A stretch of DNA of 64,000 nt from positions 930,001 through 994,000 of the forward strand of contig NZ_JAATOV010000001.1 of the NCBI RefSeq assembly GCF_011806425.1. The letters run 5' to 3'. The translations under genes and the position numbers were made by a program. The notes beneath the pieces were generated by a model. That model saw only the letters and a program-made list of their open reading frames with translations. It had not been told where the DNA came from and searched no databases. This DNA comes from Thalassospira lucentensis (GTDB taxonomy: Bacteria > Pseudomonadota > Alphaproteobacteria > Rhodospirillales > Thalassospiraceae). Positions 38,325 to 48,132 of this stretch are shown here, one piece after another. Position 1 is the stretch's first letter. Each line of letters starts with the position of its first letter.

Positions 38325-38381
38325 GGAAGCAGAAATTTCCGCAAATGCAAAGTTTTTAATCGATATTAAAAACGCGCACGT

Positions 38382-39206
38382 TTATTGAGCAGCCAATGGT
38401 GTCTCTGTGGCAGCGGCATGCATAACGGCCGTGGTTTGGCGGCTTTTTGTTTCGTCGTGCGGGCCCCGCAGTACAACGTGGCTTTGGCCCAACGAGTTGA
38501 CCTCGACATGGCCGTCCACCTGATAGACATCGCGCAACAGGTTGCCGTCGATGACATCGGCACAGGGGCCATAGGTCACCATGCGGCCATTGCGGATTGC
38601 CATGGCATGATCGCAATATTGAAGCGCGTGGTTCAGGTCGTGAATGGCAATCATGACGATGATGTTTTGTCCCTTGGCGATATCGCGCATAAACGACAGA
38701 ACTTCCATCTGGCGATGCAGATCAAGGGCAGAGGTCGGCTCATCCATCAGAAGGATTTTCGGATCGCGCACCAATGTTTGGGCAATCGCAACCAATTGGC
38801 GTTGGCCGCCGCTTAGCTCGCCCAAATTGCGTGCGGCAAGGTCGGAAATACGCAAGGCTGCCAGAATGCTATCAATACGGTCGAGTTCATCGTCGCGCAC
38901 GCGCAGGCTTGATCCCTGCTTGGCGGCAAGAATGATCGATTCATATACCGACAAAACGGCGGTCGATCCGGTATCTTGGGGCATATAGCAAATCGTGTTG
39001 CGTTGTTTTGCCGCCGATCCGGTATTTACCCTGCCCTCGCCGCTGGCCAGCCCGGCAATGCGTTTAAACAGGCTGGATTTACCGGCCGCATTGGGGCCAA
39101 TGACCGCGGTAACGGTGCCCGGCTGGATAACCGGGGTCGTGACCCCTGAAACCACCTGCACTTTGCCATAACGGGTTCCAAGGTTTTCAAGCTGCAGCGT
39201 TACCAT
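38382..39206 (-). CDS. Iron-siderophore-type ABC transporter ATPase
   Basis: FecE/FepC-like ATPase of 274 residues. Walker A is GPNAAGKSS (about 37-45), the signature LSGGQRQLVAIAQTL and Walker B ILLMDEPTSALD. GGAGG precedes the ATG at 39206, which lies inside the permease 3' end. The C-terminus has about 30 extra residues after the core. The operon order is binding protein, permease, ATPase. The substrate is most likely ferric siderophore or haem; cobalamin is the alternative in this family. Confidence 0.87.
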   Translation of the reverse strand: MVTLQLENLGTRYGKVQVVSGVTTPVIQPGTVTAVIGPNAAGKSSLFKRIAGLASGEGRVNTGSAAKQRNTICYMPQDTGSTAVLSVYESIILAAKQGSSLRVRDDELDRIDSILAALRISDLAARNLGELSGGQRQLVAIAQTLVRDPKILLMDEPTSALDLHRQMEVLSFMRDIAKGQNIIVMIAIHDLNHALQYCDHAMAIRNGRMVTYGPCADVIDGNLLRDVYQVDGHVEVNSLGQSHVVLRGPHDETKSRQTTAVMHAAATETPLAAQ

Positions 39207-40261
39207 GATTTCCTCCGGCTTGCGAAAATCAACGAGAAGAAGAACGGCACACCGACAAGGGCGGTAATCACCCCAATCGGAAGAATGGCCCCCGGAATCA
39301 GTGTTTTTGAAAGCACAGAGGTCGCTGACAGAATCAGCGCGCCGCACAGTATCGATGCTGGCAAGAAGAAGCGTTGATCTTCGCCAACCAGCATGCGCGC
39401 GATGTGCGGGCCGACCAGCCCGATAAAGCCGATGGTGCCGACAAACGATACCGGGATTGCCGCCAAAAGACTGACAATCAGCATGGTGCGCAGACGAAGC
39501 CCTTGTACATTCACCCCGAAACTTTCTGCCTTGGCATCACCCAGACGAAGGGCGGTTAAGGCCCATGCCTGATTGATAAACAGCGGCAGAGCAATCGCAA
39601 CTGCGGCGGCCGTCACGGCAACCTTGGTCCATGTTGCTTTGACCAGACTGCCCATGGTCCAAAACACAACCGCTGCCAAGGCCTGCTCGCTGGCAAGGTA
39701 TTGCAACAGGGCCAAAAGCGCATTGAAGGTAAAGACCAGCGCGATGCCCAGCAAAACAATGGTTTCGACCGTCACACCACGCATGCGGCTAAAGAAATGG
39801 ATGATAAGCGCGGTCCCCATCGCCATCGCAAACGCGTTTAGCGGAATCATAAATTCAACAAAGGCCGGAAGCACCGCAACGCCCAGAACCAATGCCAAGG
39901 CCGCGCCAAAACCCGCTGCTGCGGAAATGCCAAGGGTAAACGGACTGGCAAGCGGGTTGGCAAGGATGGTCTGCATTTGCGCCCCAGCCGTCGAAAGGGC
40001 CGCCCCAACGGTCACCGCCATCAATGCAACGGGCATGCGGATTTCCCAGATGACCACCCGCATTTGTCGTGTTGCTTCAAACGGATGAAGCAGGGTCGAA
40101 ATCACGTCAGATAACGCATAGTTGGCCGGACCTGTTGCAAGATCGACTGCAATGGACAAAAGCAATGCCATCGCCATGGCAAGCAACAGTAAAAAACGGC
40201 GCAAGGAGCGTGCCTTGTACTGCACGCTCCCTGCTTCGATACTTCCTTGATTGGTCGTCAT
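39200..40261 (-). CDS. Iron-siderophore-type ABC transporter permease (FecCD family)
   Basis: Integral membrane protein of 353 residues with about nine or ten helices. The family hallmarks are GAALSTAGAQMQTILANPLASPFTLGISAAAGFGAAL and GTIGFIGLVGPHIARMLVGEDQRFFLPAS. A single permease gene implies a homodimer. The start overlaps the binding-protein stop by one base. It lies between its binding protein and ATPase. Confidence 0.9.
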   Translation of the reverse strand: MTTNQGSIEAGSVQYKARSLRRFLLLLAMAMALLLSIAVDLATGPANYALSDVISTLLHPFEATRQMRVVIWEIRMPVALMAVTVGAALSTAGAQMQTILANPLASPFTLGISAAAGFGAALALVLGVAVLPAFVEFMIPLNAFAMAMGTALIIHFFSRMRGVTVETIVLLGIALVFTFNALLALLQYLASEQALAAVVFWTMGSLVKATWTKVAVTAAAVAIALPLFINQAWALTALRLGDAKAESFGVNVQGLRLRTMLIVSLLAAIPVSFVGTIGFIGLVGPHIARMLVGEDQRFFLPASILCGALILSATSVLSKTLIPGAILPIGVITALVGVPFFFSLIFASRRKSW

Positions 40262-41391
40262 TAGTTTGTGGCGCTATCTTTGATCGAGATGAAGTAACCC
40301 GGCTGATAGTCAATCGGCAGGAAACGTTCATGCAATTCACGGAAAGATTCTTCGGGGTTGATATCGCCAAACAGGTCCGGATGGAACCATTTTGCCATCT
40401 GTTCGATCACAACAAACTGATACGGGCTGTTATAGAACTGATGCCAAACAATGTGGATGTTACCGTTTTGGGTGGCTTTAATCCCTCTGAAGGCAGGACG
40501 TTCGGTTAGCGCGACCATTTTGCGTTTGGCTTCTACCATGTCAGCACCCGGTCCAACCGGAACCCAGCCCATGCCCGGTGCATATGCTTCCCAATCGCCA
40601 CCAGTGCCGACAAACTGATCGGGGTTGGATGCGACAACCTGTTCTGGATTGATGGTGCCAAAGGTGCCTGGGATGATGTCAGCGGCAATGTTGATGCCAC
40701 CGGCCATCTCAACCATTGTGCCGAAATTCTCATTGCCAAAGGACATGCAGCATTCTTCTGAATAGCCTGCGGCACGTTCAATAAAGACCTTTGGTTTTTC
40801 CGGGTTTGCCTTTGCAAGACGATCGGTGATCACCTTGATGTGGTTAGAACGGAATTTGATAAATTCCTCAGCACGATCTTCTTTGCCCGTCAATTTACCC
40901 AGAATACGCATGCTGGTTTCTGTGTTTTTCATCGGCGCATCGCGAAAATCGATATAAACCAGTGGAATGCCAACAGCTTCGAGTTTTTCATCAAAACCGG
41001 CATCTTCGGTTGCGGCCTTGGATTCAACGTTCATGATTACGACGTCAGGCTGAAGCGAAATCGTCTGTTCAACGTCAAAGCTGCCGTCTTTTACGCCGCC
41101 AAAAGTGGGAAGGTCTTTAATCTTTGGGTATTTCGCAGCATAAATTTCAAAGCCTTCGGGATCGGCCTTTTCCAGGTCATCACGCCAGCCAACCACACGT
41201 GCGAAAGGGTTTTCGGTGTCGAGCGTCGCAAGACCATAGACCAAGCGGCCTTCGCCCAGAATGACGTGCTCTACCGGCACGTTAACCGAAACTTCGCGTC
41301 CGGTGACATCCGTGATGGTGACCGTTTCGGCTGCTTGTACCGATCCGGCAACCAACATCGTTACCGCTGCGATTGCACCAAAAATTTTCAT
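40261..41391 (-). CDS. Iron-type ABC transporter periplasmic binding protein
   Basis: Cluster-A-III (TroA-like) binding protein of 376 residues. The signal peptide ends MLVAGSVQA, and the Fe3+-siderophore/haem-binding fold includes DVTGREVSVNVPVEHVIL and LQPDVVIMN. A pair of vicinal cysteines occurs at EECCMSFG. GGGAACGGGA precedes the ATG. A Fur-like dyad at 41435 lies in the divergent promoter, supporting an iron substrate over cobalamin. Confidence 0.85.
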   Translation of the reverse strand: MKIFGAIAAVTMLVAGSVQAAETVTITDVTGREVSVNVPVEHVILGEGRLVYGLATLDTENPFARVVGWRDDLEKADPEGFEIYAAKYPKIKDLPTFGGVKDGSFDVEQTISLQPDVVIMNVESKAATEDAGFDEKLEAVGIPLVYIDFRDAPMKNTETSMRILGKLTGKEDRAEEFIKFRSNHIKVITDRLAKANPEKPKVFIERAAGYSEECCMSFGNENFGTMVEMAGGINIAADIIPGTFGTINPEQVVASNPDQFVGTGGDWEAYAPGMGWVPVGPGADMVEAKRKMVALTERPAFRGIKATQNGNIHIVWHQFYNSPYQFVVIEQMAKWFHPDLFGDINPEESFRELHERFLPIDYQPGYFISIKDSATN

Positions 41392-41434
41392 TCCCGTTCC
41401 CTCATTTAGGATTTCCGTGCGAGAGGATTATCAG

Positions 41435-41456
41435 TTATTGAGAATGCAAATCAATA
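41435..41456. promoter_or_regulatory. Fur-box-like site between the ABC operon and the methyltransferase
   Basis: TTATTGAGAATGCAAATCAATA contains the inverted arms ATTGA / TCAAT and the GAGAAT core shared with the boxes at 13801 and 18470. It lies about 44 bases before the binding-protein start and 114 bases before the divergent methyltransferase. Confidence 0.6.
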
Positions 41457-41569
41457 TGTTTTGCAGTGATAATGCGATTTAATTGCCAGAAGGCAATTTG
41501 GACGATGAGTTGAGATTGACGACAAAGCGTGGAAATCCCGTTTTCGCGCGAATGAGGGCACCAGACAGC

Positions 41570-42364
41570 ATGAACCAAGCCAGCAATTACTCCCTGCGTG
41601 AAGAGATCAAAGAATATTGGTCGATGCGGGCCGCGACCTTTGATACCCAGCCAGGGCATGAAATTTTCTCTGAAACGGAACGGGCGGCCTGGCATGCCTT
41701 GCTTGAACGCCACCTTGGCAAAGGGGATGGTCGTCGTGCACTTGATCTTGCCAGTGGGACGGCAGTGGTCAGTCATTTGATGGATGATCTTGGCTTTGCC
41801 GTTACCGGGCTTGATTGGTCCGAAGCCATGCTTGAAAAGGCGCGTGCCAAATCAAAGCTGCGTGGATCAAATATTCGGTTCTTGCTGGGGGATGCGGAAA
41901 ACACGCTGGAGCCAGATGACAGTTATGACGTGATTGTCACACGTCATTTGGTTTGGACGCTGGTCGATCCCGCCGCGGCCTTTGCGGAATGGTTCCGGGT
42001 TCTTAAACCCGGTGGGAAGGTTTTGGTGGTCGACGGTGATTTTGTGTCCCCGACTTGGGCAAGCAAGCTTAACCAAGCCATGGCTGGATTGATGCAGTCG
42101 CTCGGCCTGCGCAAGGCGCCCGATCCGATGCCACAGATGAAAACCCATTATGACATTCTGGCCCGCGTGCATTTTTCTAGCGGCGCACGCGCAAATGAGG
42201 TCACCGCAATGCTTAAAACGGCTGGGTTTGATCCAGTTGTCGCGGACTTTGACTTAAAGCAGATCCATAAATCGCAAAAGAAACATATAAGCTTTGCCAA
42301 GGGGTTAGAACGCGGTGCGCAGCATCGTTACGCGCTATGTGCGCAAAAGCCCTTAACCGCTTAA
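41570..42364 (+). CDS. Class I SAM-dependent methyltransferase
   Basis: Methyltransferase of 264 residues in the UbiE-like group. Motif I is ALDLASGTAVVSHLM (expected DxGxGxG read as DLASGTA), motif II LDWSEAMLEKAR, and LEPDDSYDVIVTRHLVWTLVDP follows. GAGGGC precedes the ATG at 41570. It is divergent from the iron ABC operon with a Fur-like box between them, so iron-dependent expression and a siderophore- or chelator-related substrate are plausible but unproven. Confidence 0.8.
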   Translation: MNQASNYSLREEIKEYWSMRAATFDTQPGHEIFSETERAAWHALLERHLGKGDGRRALDLASGTAVVSHLMDDLGFAVTGLDWSEAMLEKARAKSKLRGSNIRFLLGDAENTLEPDDSYDVIVTRHLVWTLVDPAAAFAEWFRVLKPGGKVLVVDGDFVSPTWASKLNQAMAGLMQSLGLRKAPDPMPQMKTHYDILARVHFSSGARANEVTAMLKTAGFDPVVADFDLKQIHKSQKKHISFAKGLERGAQHRYALCAQKPLTA

Positions 42365-42386
42365 TCATTGCGCTTTGTGATGCCGG

Positions 42387-42848
42387 TTAAGAAACCGGCG
42401 CCACCGTGATTTCTGTTTTAACGGAATTGGCCAAGAAACACGCGTCGTGTGCGCGGTGATGCAGGTCGGCTTCAACATTGGCGGTCGGTGCGTCACCGGC
42501 ATATGTGACCTTGGGGCGCAGTGTGACGTTGGTGATCATGGATTTACCATCGATTGTCGCCATGTCGCCAATCGCGGCATCGGCATATTGGTCGATCACA
42601 AACCCACTGTCGGACGCAAAATGCAGAAAGAACAGCATATGGCAGCTTGATAATGCTGCGACATAGGCTTCTTCGGGATCGACATTTTCTTCGACCGAAT
42701 ACGGCAGCGGCACCACATGGGGTGATGAGGATGCCGGAACTTCCACCCCGCCATCAAAGCGCCAGACATGCGCACGTGAATATCGGCGGTCGGTAAATTT
42801 CTCTGTGGTCGAGCGTTTCCAGATGACTTCTGCACCAAAGCTACTCAT
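42387..42848 (-). CDS. OsmC-family protein
   Basis: 153-residue thiol peroxidase-like protein. The OsmC/Ohr fold is indicated by NVDPEEAYVAALSSCHMLFFLHFASD, which holds the first reactive Cys; the second Cys is in HHRAHDACFLAN. These two cysteines reduce organic hydroperoxides in the family. GGAAC lies upstream of the ATG. It converges with the methyltransferase. Confidence 0.87.
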   Translation of the reverse strand: MSSFGAEVIWKRSTTEKFTDRRYSRAHVWRFDGGVEVPASSSPHVVPLPYSVEENVDPEEAYVAALSSCHMLFFLHFASDSGFVIDQYADAAIGDMATIDGKSMITNVTLRPKVTYAGDAPTANVEADLHHRAHDACFLANSVKTEITVAPVS

Positions 42849-42960
42849 GCGGGTTCCCTGTTTGCTGGTGGGGTGTTCTGCAGTGGTTTAAGTGTCTTCT
42901 AATCAAGGCGATGTGACCAATTCTATCCTAAGCCGACTGGGTTCCTTGAGGCCATTGTCC

Positions 42961-45303
42961 CTATGCGATCTTTTGTGCCTGAGTTTGGTTTTCGACATGG
43001 GCTTCGACAAACTGCAGGATACGGTTATGCGCGTCGTCAATATCCTCGTTGATAATCCCGTGGCGGTCGGATTTCAGCATCTGCACATCCATATCTTCAA
43101 CCCCGGTTGCCAGTCGCTTGATCATGGTGGCGCTGGCGGGATCGACGACCTGATCAGCATCGCCCTGCAAGATCAGGGTCGGGCAATCAAGTTTCGGTAG
43201 GCATTGCTGCATCTCGGCCACGGCTTGGCGCAACTGATATAAGCCCCCAATGGGGATATGGCGGTAATTGATGTCGGGATGCTCCGACTCGTTGGTTCGG
43301 AAGCTCAGCATTTCATGGGCAGACGGCATCCACCCCATCAGCTTGTTCGCCCCGTATAAAAGCGGCACAAACATCAGATTGCGATTGCGAAATTTAAGGG
43401 GCGTTCCGGCCAACACGAGTGCGGATAGCTTATCGGGATGTGTGCTTGCGTGGATCGCGGCCAGCGCCCCGCCGGTCGAAAAGCCAATCATAATGATCTG
43501 GTCGCAAAACGGGGCAAGAATATCGTAGCCGCGCCTTACTGATGCCAGCCAGTCGGTCCACTTGCGTTTTTGCAATTCATGGGGTGATGTCCCATGACCC
43601 GCAAGGCGTACCCCCATCACCGCATGGCCCTGTGCAGATAGTTTTTCGCCCAAGTCGCGTAATTCCGCCGGGGACGCCAAAAAGCCATGCACCAGCAAAA
43701 TGCCCAGGTTGAACTGTGTTTTGCCGTTGGGCAGATTCAAATACGGGCGGCTGTCAGCCGTGGCGGTTTCTTGGGCGTTAATTGCATCATATTTGGGTTT
43801 GTTGAATTTTGTGCGGTTCCACTGCCAAGCACGGATTTCATCGTCAAATTTTCGATGCGCGATGTCTTGGTCGGTTAAATTGTCAACTTCGACACGGGCC
43901 CTTTCCAGCGCCTGCCAAACCGCTGGGATCGGTGCCATTTCATTGGCATAGACCATGATCGGGTTGCCCATGCGGATCTGATCAAATTCGGCTTCGGCTT
44001 GTAACTTTTCCAAGAAACAGTATTTCCCGTCGCGCCGTTCGATCAGGCCCAGTTGCACGGCACTGTCGATAAAGAATCGGATTTGCGGACAATTCAGATC
44101 AAAAATACCGATGTAATCGGCGGGGTTGCGCATGCCGCGATGCAGGTGCACGTTGTCCGCCTGTTGGATGTTTTTGATCGCCAGATACAGCGTGCGGTCA
44201 AAATGCGCGATATCAACTTCTGTAACCCCATCATCGAGCCACATCATAATCAGGCGCGACGCCAGATGACTGACATTGATCGTCAGGTTGGAATACATCA
44301 CCGCCATGCAGTGATCGCGTAATGGGGAAATGTGTCGCGTCAGGGCATATTGCGTGACCCGTTCTGGCAAGGATTCGAGCGTTTTGGCCGGGCGAAACAA
44401 ATCATCAATGCATTTGGCCCGTGCAACTCGGCGCGCCAACAGCCGCCGATCAAGCCAGTTGAACTGTCCGCGCGGATTGACCGGATCGCCCAAACGGATA
44501 TCCATATCCGTCTTCTTGAACATCAGGTTGCCTTCAATGATCAATTCTTCGGCCATTTTCGGGCTAAGCCCGCCGGTAAACATATCCGCCGCCCGGGCCA
44601 GGATGTTTTGATCCACGCGCAGTGGGTGAAAGGTAATATTGGCCGGGAACATCAGGGTTTGTTTGGCCAAAACCGTCTGCAGCGTATCTTCATCGACATC
44701 AAGAATATCGGCCCAACGCGATAGTTCATGCGTATCCCCCTTGGCGATCAGGGCCGATAAGCCGATTTTAAAACCATCGATACACAACCCCAAAAGGGCG
44801 GCACCCGCGTGGTGCGCCCGTCTGGCATCCGCAGATCGGGAATACACGCTGTAAATCGGGTGTTTGGGGTGTGGGCGGTCGTTATGTGTGACGCGCCGGT
44901 CTTTCACCATGCCGCCTTCCGGGAATACCACCACCTTGCCGCCGCGAAGGACTTCTTCGGCAAGAAATGGTAACAGCCGCGGATAATTATTGGGCACCCC
45001 ACCCAGTGCCCGCAGATAGCGCGAAAAGGTATTGTCTTGGGCAAAAAATTCGCCCGATGCGATGGAACGGCAATACACCCCGGTTTCAAGTGCGATCAGA
45101 TATTGCGGAATAAACGTTTCAAACCGGGCGAAATGGTTGAACATAAAAATGTCGCCCATCGCCAGATGATCTGGCGCGCCGTGCATTTTGATATTGATGT
45201 CAATATTGGCGCGAAGGGCGGTCATTGCCCGCAATGTCCACTGACATGTGTTCGGATTGATCGCAAATTTTTCGCGTTCGATGTCGCGGAAGGATGGGTT
45301 CAT
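42961..45303 (-). CDS. Acyltransferase / alpha-beta-hydrolase fusion protein
   Basis: Two-part protein of 780 residues. The N-terminal half resembles PlsB/PlsC acyltransferases: MFNHFARFETF gives an HX4E rather than HX4D motif, and VVFPEGGMVKDRR matches the acceptor motif. A middle helical region links to a C-terminal hydrolase (about 540-775). Its catalytic residues appear as Ser in GFSTGGA, Asp in QGDADQVVDP (about 717) and His in SDRHGI (748). It may deacylate and reacylate lipids in one chain. I do not recognise a named member; substrates unknown. GGGGGAT precedes the ATG. Confidence 0.78.
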   Translation of the reverse strand: MNPSFRDIEREKFAINPNTCQWTLRAMTALRANIDINIKMHGAPDHLAMGDIFMFNHFARFETFIPQYLIALETGVYCRSIASGEFFAQDNTFSRYLRALGGVPNNYPRLLPFLAEEVLRGGKVVVFPEGGMVKDRRVTHNDRPHPKHPIYSVYSRSADARRAHHAGAALLGLCIDGFKIGLSALIAKGDTHELSRWADILDVDEDTLQTVLAKQTLMFPANITFHPLRVDQNILARAADMFTGGLSPKMAEELIIEGNLMFKKTDMDIRLGDPVNPRGQFNWLDRRLLARRVARAKCIDDLFRPAKTLESLPERVTQYALTRHISPLRDHCMAVMYSNLTINVSHLASRLIMMWLDDGVTEVDIAHFDRTLYLAIKNIQQADNVHLHRGMRNPADYIGIFDLNCPQIRFFIDSAVQLGLIERRDGKYCFLEKLQAEAEFDQIRMGNPIMVYANEMAPIPAVWQALERARVEVDNLTDQDIAHRKFDDEIRAWQWNRTKFNKPKYDAINAQETATADSRPYLNLPNGKTQFNLGILLVHGFLASPAELRDLGEKLSAQGHAVMGVRLAGHGTSPHELQKRKWTDWLASVRRGYDILAPFCDQIIMIGFSTGGALAAIHASTHPDKLSALVLAGTPLKFRNRNLMFVPLLYGANKLMGWMPSAHEMLSFRTNESEHPDINYRHIPIGGLYQLRQAVAEMQQCLPKLDCPTLILQGDADQVVDPASATMIKRLATGVEDMDVQMLKSDRHGIINEDIDDAHNRILQFVEAHVENQTQAQKIA

Positions 45304-45628
45304 TCGCGGCGATCCCCCGAAGGTTCACAAGGTCTGTTTCAAGGACGTTTTCCGTTTTATGCGGTCGGCTTATGTCTTTCGTTATGTGTTATTTTACGCG
45401 CGATTGAAGGATATTCTACAATTGATTTTAGAAGAATTAATATCAATTTTGCATGTCTTTCGTATAGATATGAACCTGTTCTAAGTATCAACGCTGTTAC
45501 GTGGTGATGTGCTATCCTGCCCAACCGTTCCAGGTACTGTTGCCGCATCTTGCTGCCAGAAATCTTGGCATGATCCGACCTTGAGTTACCTAACGATACC
45601 TCATACCAAGCTGCCCCAAATCTGATCT
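45304..45628. other. Divergent promoter region between the fusion protein and MFS gene (325 bp)
   Basis: AT-rich, no convincing gene. A 78-codon plus-strand frame overlapping its left part lacks a start signal and domain. It must contain the promoters for both divergent genes; no clear -35/-10 pair stands out. Confidence 0.5.
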
Positions 45629-46948
45629 ATGATTGGAAGCTCCGTGCCGACACGCCGCCCAGACTCTCAACAATCCCCTGCATCACCAGTGAATGACACT
45701 TCGTCGGATCAGAAAGCATCGCGTTCGATCTTTTCTGATCGTAATTTTATCCTGTTTTTGGTTGGGCAATGCATCACGACACAAGGATTGTGGGTGCAAA
45801 AAATCGCGATGTCTTGGCTGGCGTGGTCTTTGACCGGCTCTGCATTTTGGACCGGGACGATTGCCGCCTTAAACTTTGCGCCGGCTTTTTTCCTGGGTCC
45901 GATTTTCGGCGTGGTAGCCGACCGGGTCGATTTGCGCCGTACCGCGATGATGATCAATCTGGCGCAGGCGGCGGTGTCGTTCCTTCTGATGGGCTTGTCC
46001 TATGCCGATATGATCACCCTGCCCTGGATGGTGGTGCTGGCCGGTGCCATGGGGATTCTGGGCAGTGCTATGACGCCAATACGACTGTCATTGGTGCCGG
46101 TTATTGTCCGGCGTGAATTCATGAGCCGGGCTGTTGCCTATGCGGCGATGAATTTCAATATTTCGCGTCTGGTTGGTCCGGCGGTGGGCGGTGTTGTGAT
46201 TGCCACATGGGGCACGGGTGCGGCCTTTATGATCAATGCGATCAGTTATCTTCCGATGATCTTTGTGATTTCCGTTGTGACGATCCACACAGAACGCGCA
46301 CCGGATGCCAAAAGCCGCCGTATCTGGGCGTCGCTTGTGGATGGGGCGCAATATGCCCTTAACCACCCGATGATCCGATCTGTGCTGGCATTGTCATGCT
46401 TTGTCTCGTTGGTGGGGACCGGAATGGTTGAACTGATGCCCGTCTTTGCAGAGGCAGTCTATGCGCGTGGTGTTACTGGGTTGGGGCTTTTGGCATCGGC
46501 CGGTGGGATTGGATCGGTGGCGTCGACATTCATTTTATCGCGGGTCGGATCAAATGCGGCAGATTATCAGCGCATGACGATTTTTGGGGCCTTTGGGGCA
46601 TCAATTGGGATGCTGGGCCTTGGATTTTCACCTTGGTACGAGGCGGCGGTTGTTCTGGTTGCGATAACTGGTGCGGGTTTGACCTTGGTCGGGGTGGGAT
46701 CGCAAACAGCCTTGCAATTGACGGTCGATGACCGGTTGCGCGGCCGGGTGATGAGTTTTTGGAGCGCAACCAGTTTCGGCGGCATGGCGCTGGGTGGTGT
46801 GTTGCTTGGTGCGATATCTGAGGTCACAAATATCCAAAATACCGCACGTGGATCCGGTGTTTTGATTTTGTGCGCCGCCTCTTTCGGGTTTTGGCGATTG
46901 TGTCGCATTGGGCGGGTTCAGCATTGCGATGAAAGGCGTGCGAAATGA
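45629..46948 (+). CDS. MFS transporter, EntS-like (MFS_3)
   Basis: Inner-membrane exporter of about 439 residues with about 12 helices. The N-terminal pattern FILFLVGQCITTQGLWVQKIAMSWLAW and GVVADRVDLRRTAMM, together with MTPIRLSLVPVIV and DDRLRGRVMSFWSA, matches the EntS-like MFS_3 group (enterobactin exporter and relatives). The start is uncertain: the ATG at 45629 has no Shine-Dalgarno, while a GTG at 45644 has GGAAG 5 bases upstream. Substrate unknown; no siderophore synthase is present here. Confidence 0.85.
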   Translation: MIGSSVPTRRPDSQQSPASPVNDTSSDQKASRSIFSDRNFILFLVGQCITTQGLWVQKIAMSWLAWSLTGSAFWTGTIAALNFAPAFFLGPIFGVVADRVDLRRTAMMINLAQAAVSFLLMGLSYADMITLPWMVVLAGAMGILGSAMTPIRLSLVPVIVRREFMSRAVAYAAMNFNISRLVGPAVGGVVIATWGTGAAFMINAISYLPMIFVISVVTIHTERAPDAKSRRIWASLVDGAQYALNHPMIRSVLALSCFVSLVGTGMVELMPVFAEAVYARGVTGLGLLASAGGIGSVASTFILSRVGSNAADYQRMTIFGAFGASIGMLGLGFSPWYEAAVVLVAITGAGLTLVGVGSQTALQLTVDDRLRGRVMSFWSATSFGGMALGGVLLGAISEVTNIQNTARGSGVLILCAASFGFWRLCRIGRVQHCDERRAK

Positions 46949-47027
46949 AAATCAATTGCGGCAATAAACAATTGTTTAAGCCCTGCGTGGTTATGGTCGC
47001 GGATCATGATGTTTTTGGGGATCTGAG

Positions 47028-47606
47028 ATGCGCCTGATCGGAATTGTCGGATTGTGCTTGTTGCTATCTGCCTGCTTTACCACGGCAAAATCGGTTTCAC
47101 GATCGGATGGGCCGATGCCCAGCGATTCGGTTCAGGCGGTTACGACGGTTACGAAGGTCAGTGTGCCTCATTCCCCGCTGCATAACTTTGCCCCCACCGA
47201 TAAATTTCTACAATGCGTGCCTTATGCGCGCGAAGTTTCGGGCATTCAAATTTATGGTGATGCTTGGACATGGTGGGGACAGGCCGCCAAAAAGAATTAT
47301 GCGCGCGGAAATCGGCCGCAAGTTGGTGCTGTTTTGACCTTGCGCAAAACGTCGCGCTTGAAGCTTGGCCATGTGGCTGTGGTTTCTGCGATCCTCAGTG
47401 ACCGTAAGATATTGGTGAACCAAGCCAATTGGGGTGGTGATTCGCGCACGCGCGGCAAAGTCCATTATCGTCAGCCGGTGGTTGATGTATCGCCCAAAAA
47501 TGATTGGTCGCAGGTCCGTATGATGAACACGCTCGGTTCGTTCGGTCGGATTTATCCCGCGCATGGCTTTATATATCAGCCAAGCGAAACCGCCGAAGCA
47601 AACTGA
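47028..47606 (+). CDS. CHAP-domain lipoprotein
   Basis: Exported 192-residue protein with lipobox LLLSAC (Cys16), so it is likely anchored to the outer membrane. The C-terminal CHAP domain has the catalytic Cys in QCVPYAREVSG (about residue 64) and the His in KLGHVAVVS, with VNQANWGG after it. CHAP enzymes cleave peptidoglycan amides or glutathionylspermidine; here cell-wall hydrolysis is the likely role. GGGGA is 6 bases before the ATG. Confidence 0.85.
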   Translation: MRLIGIVGLCLLLSACFTTAKSVSRSDGPMPSDSVQAVTTVTKVSVPHSPLHNFAPTDKFLQCVPYAREVSGIQIYGDAWTWWGQAAKKNYARGNRPQVGAVLTLRKTSRLKLGHVAVVSAILSDRKILVNQANWGGDSRTRGKVHYRQPVVDVSPKNDWSQVRMMNTLGSFGRIYPAHGFIYQPSETAEAN

Positions 47607-47660
47607 CGCCAGATGCGTGTTCCAATGCACACGTGCCATCAAGCCACAAAAACTGTCAGC

Positions 47661-47701
47661 TAAAAAAATGGCGAAGCCCCGACTGAGCAGGGACTTCGCC
47701 A
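47661..47701 (-). terminator. Strong minus-strand terminator in the 47.7-kb gap
   Basis: On the minus strand GGCGAAGTCCC / GGGGCTTCGCC (11 bp with one wobble), 9-base loop, then ATTTTTTTA. A transcript entering from the right therefore ends here. The nearest minus-strand gene is gntR, whose stop is more than 700 bases away. Confidence 0.75.
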
Positions 47702-47993
47702 GATAGAACCTGCACGGGCGGTGTGCGGGTTCCGGGGGTTGAACCGTAACAGGACCGCGTGTCAGCAGCGCAAAACGTTTGGCGCGACAATGTCCTTAAT
47801 GGGGGCAGGCGCCGCATTAGAAGTGTGTCCTTCATGAAGCGGCCTTTTTAATGCCCTGTGCGTTGGCCTAAGCGCGACCAGCCCTTTCAGACCTCAGTGT
47901 AAGACGTCACAAAATCCTTCGGCGAAGCCGCGACCTATCGTTCTATGGGGGCTGTATGTGGTCTTAGGATCGTGTGATCGGCGTTCGTGTTAA

Positions 47994-48007
47994 AATTATC
48001 TATAAAA
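47994..48007 (+). promoter_or_regulatory. GntR-operator-like motif, copy 1
   Basis: Contains AAATTATCTATAAAA, identical over 15 bases to the motif in the gntR promoter (minus strand, 49093-49109). The core TTAT-CT-ATAA is a dyad. Confidence 0.5.
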
Positions 48008-48132
48008 CAGCATCTGATCTATTAATTACGCCGTGACTCGCGCCCGAAATCAATTGGAAATTTTCCAAATTTCGCGGAAATCGCAAGTTTCAAGCGCGAG
48101 TACGCCTTAGTTCACTGATTTAAAACGGAAAA

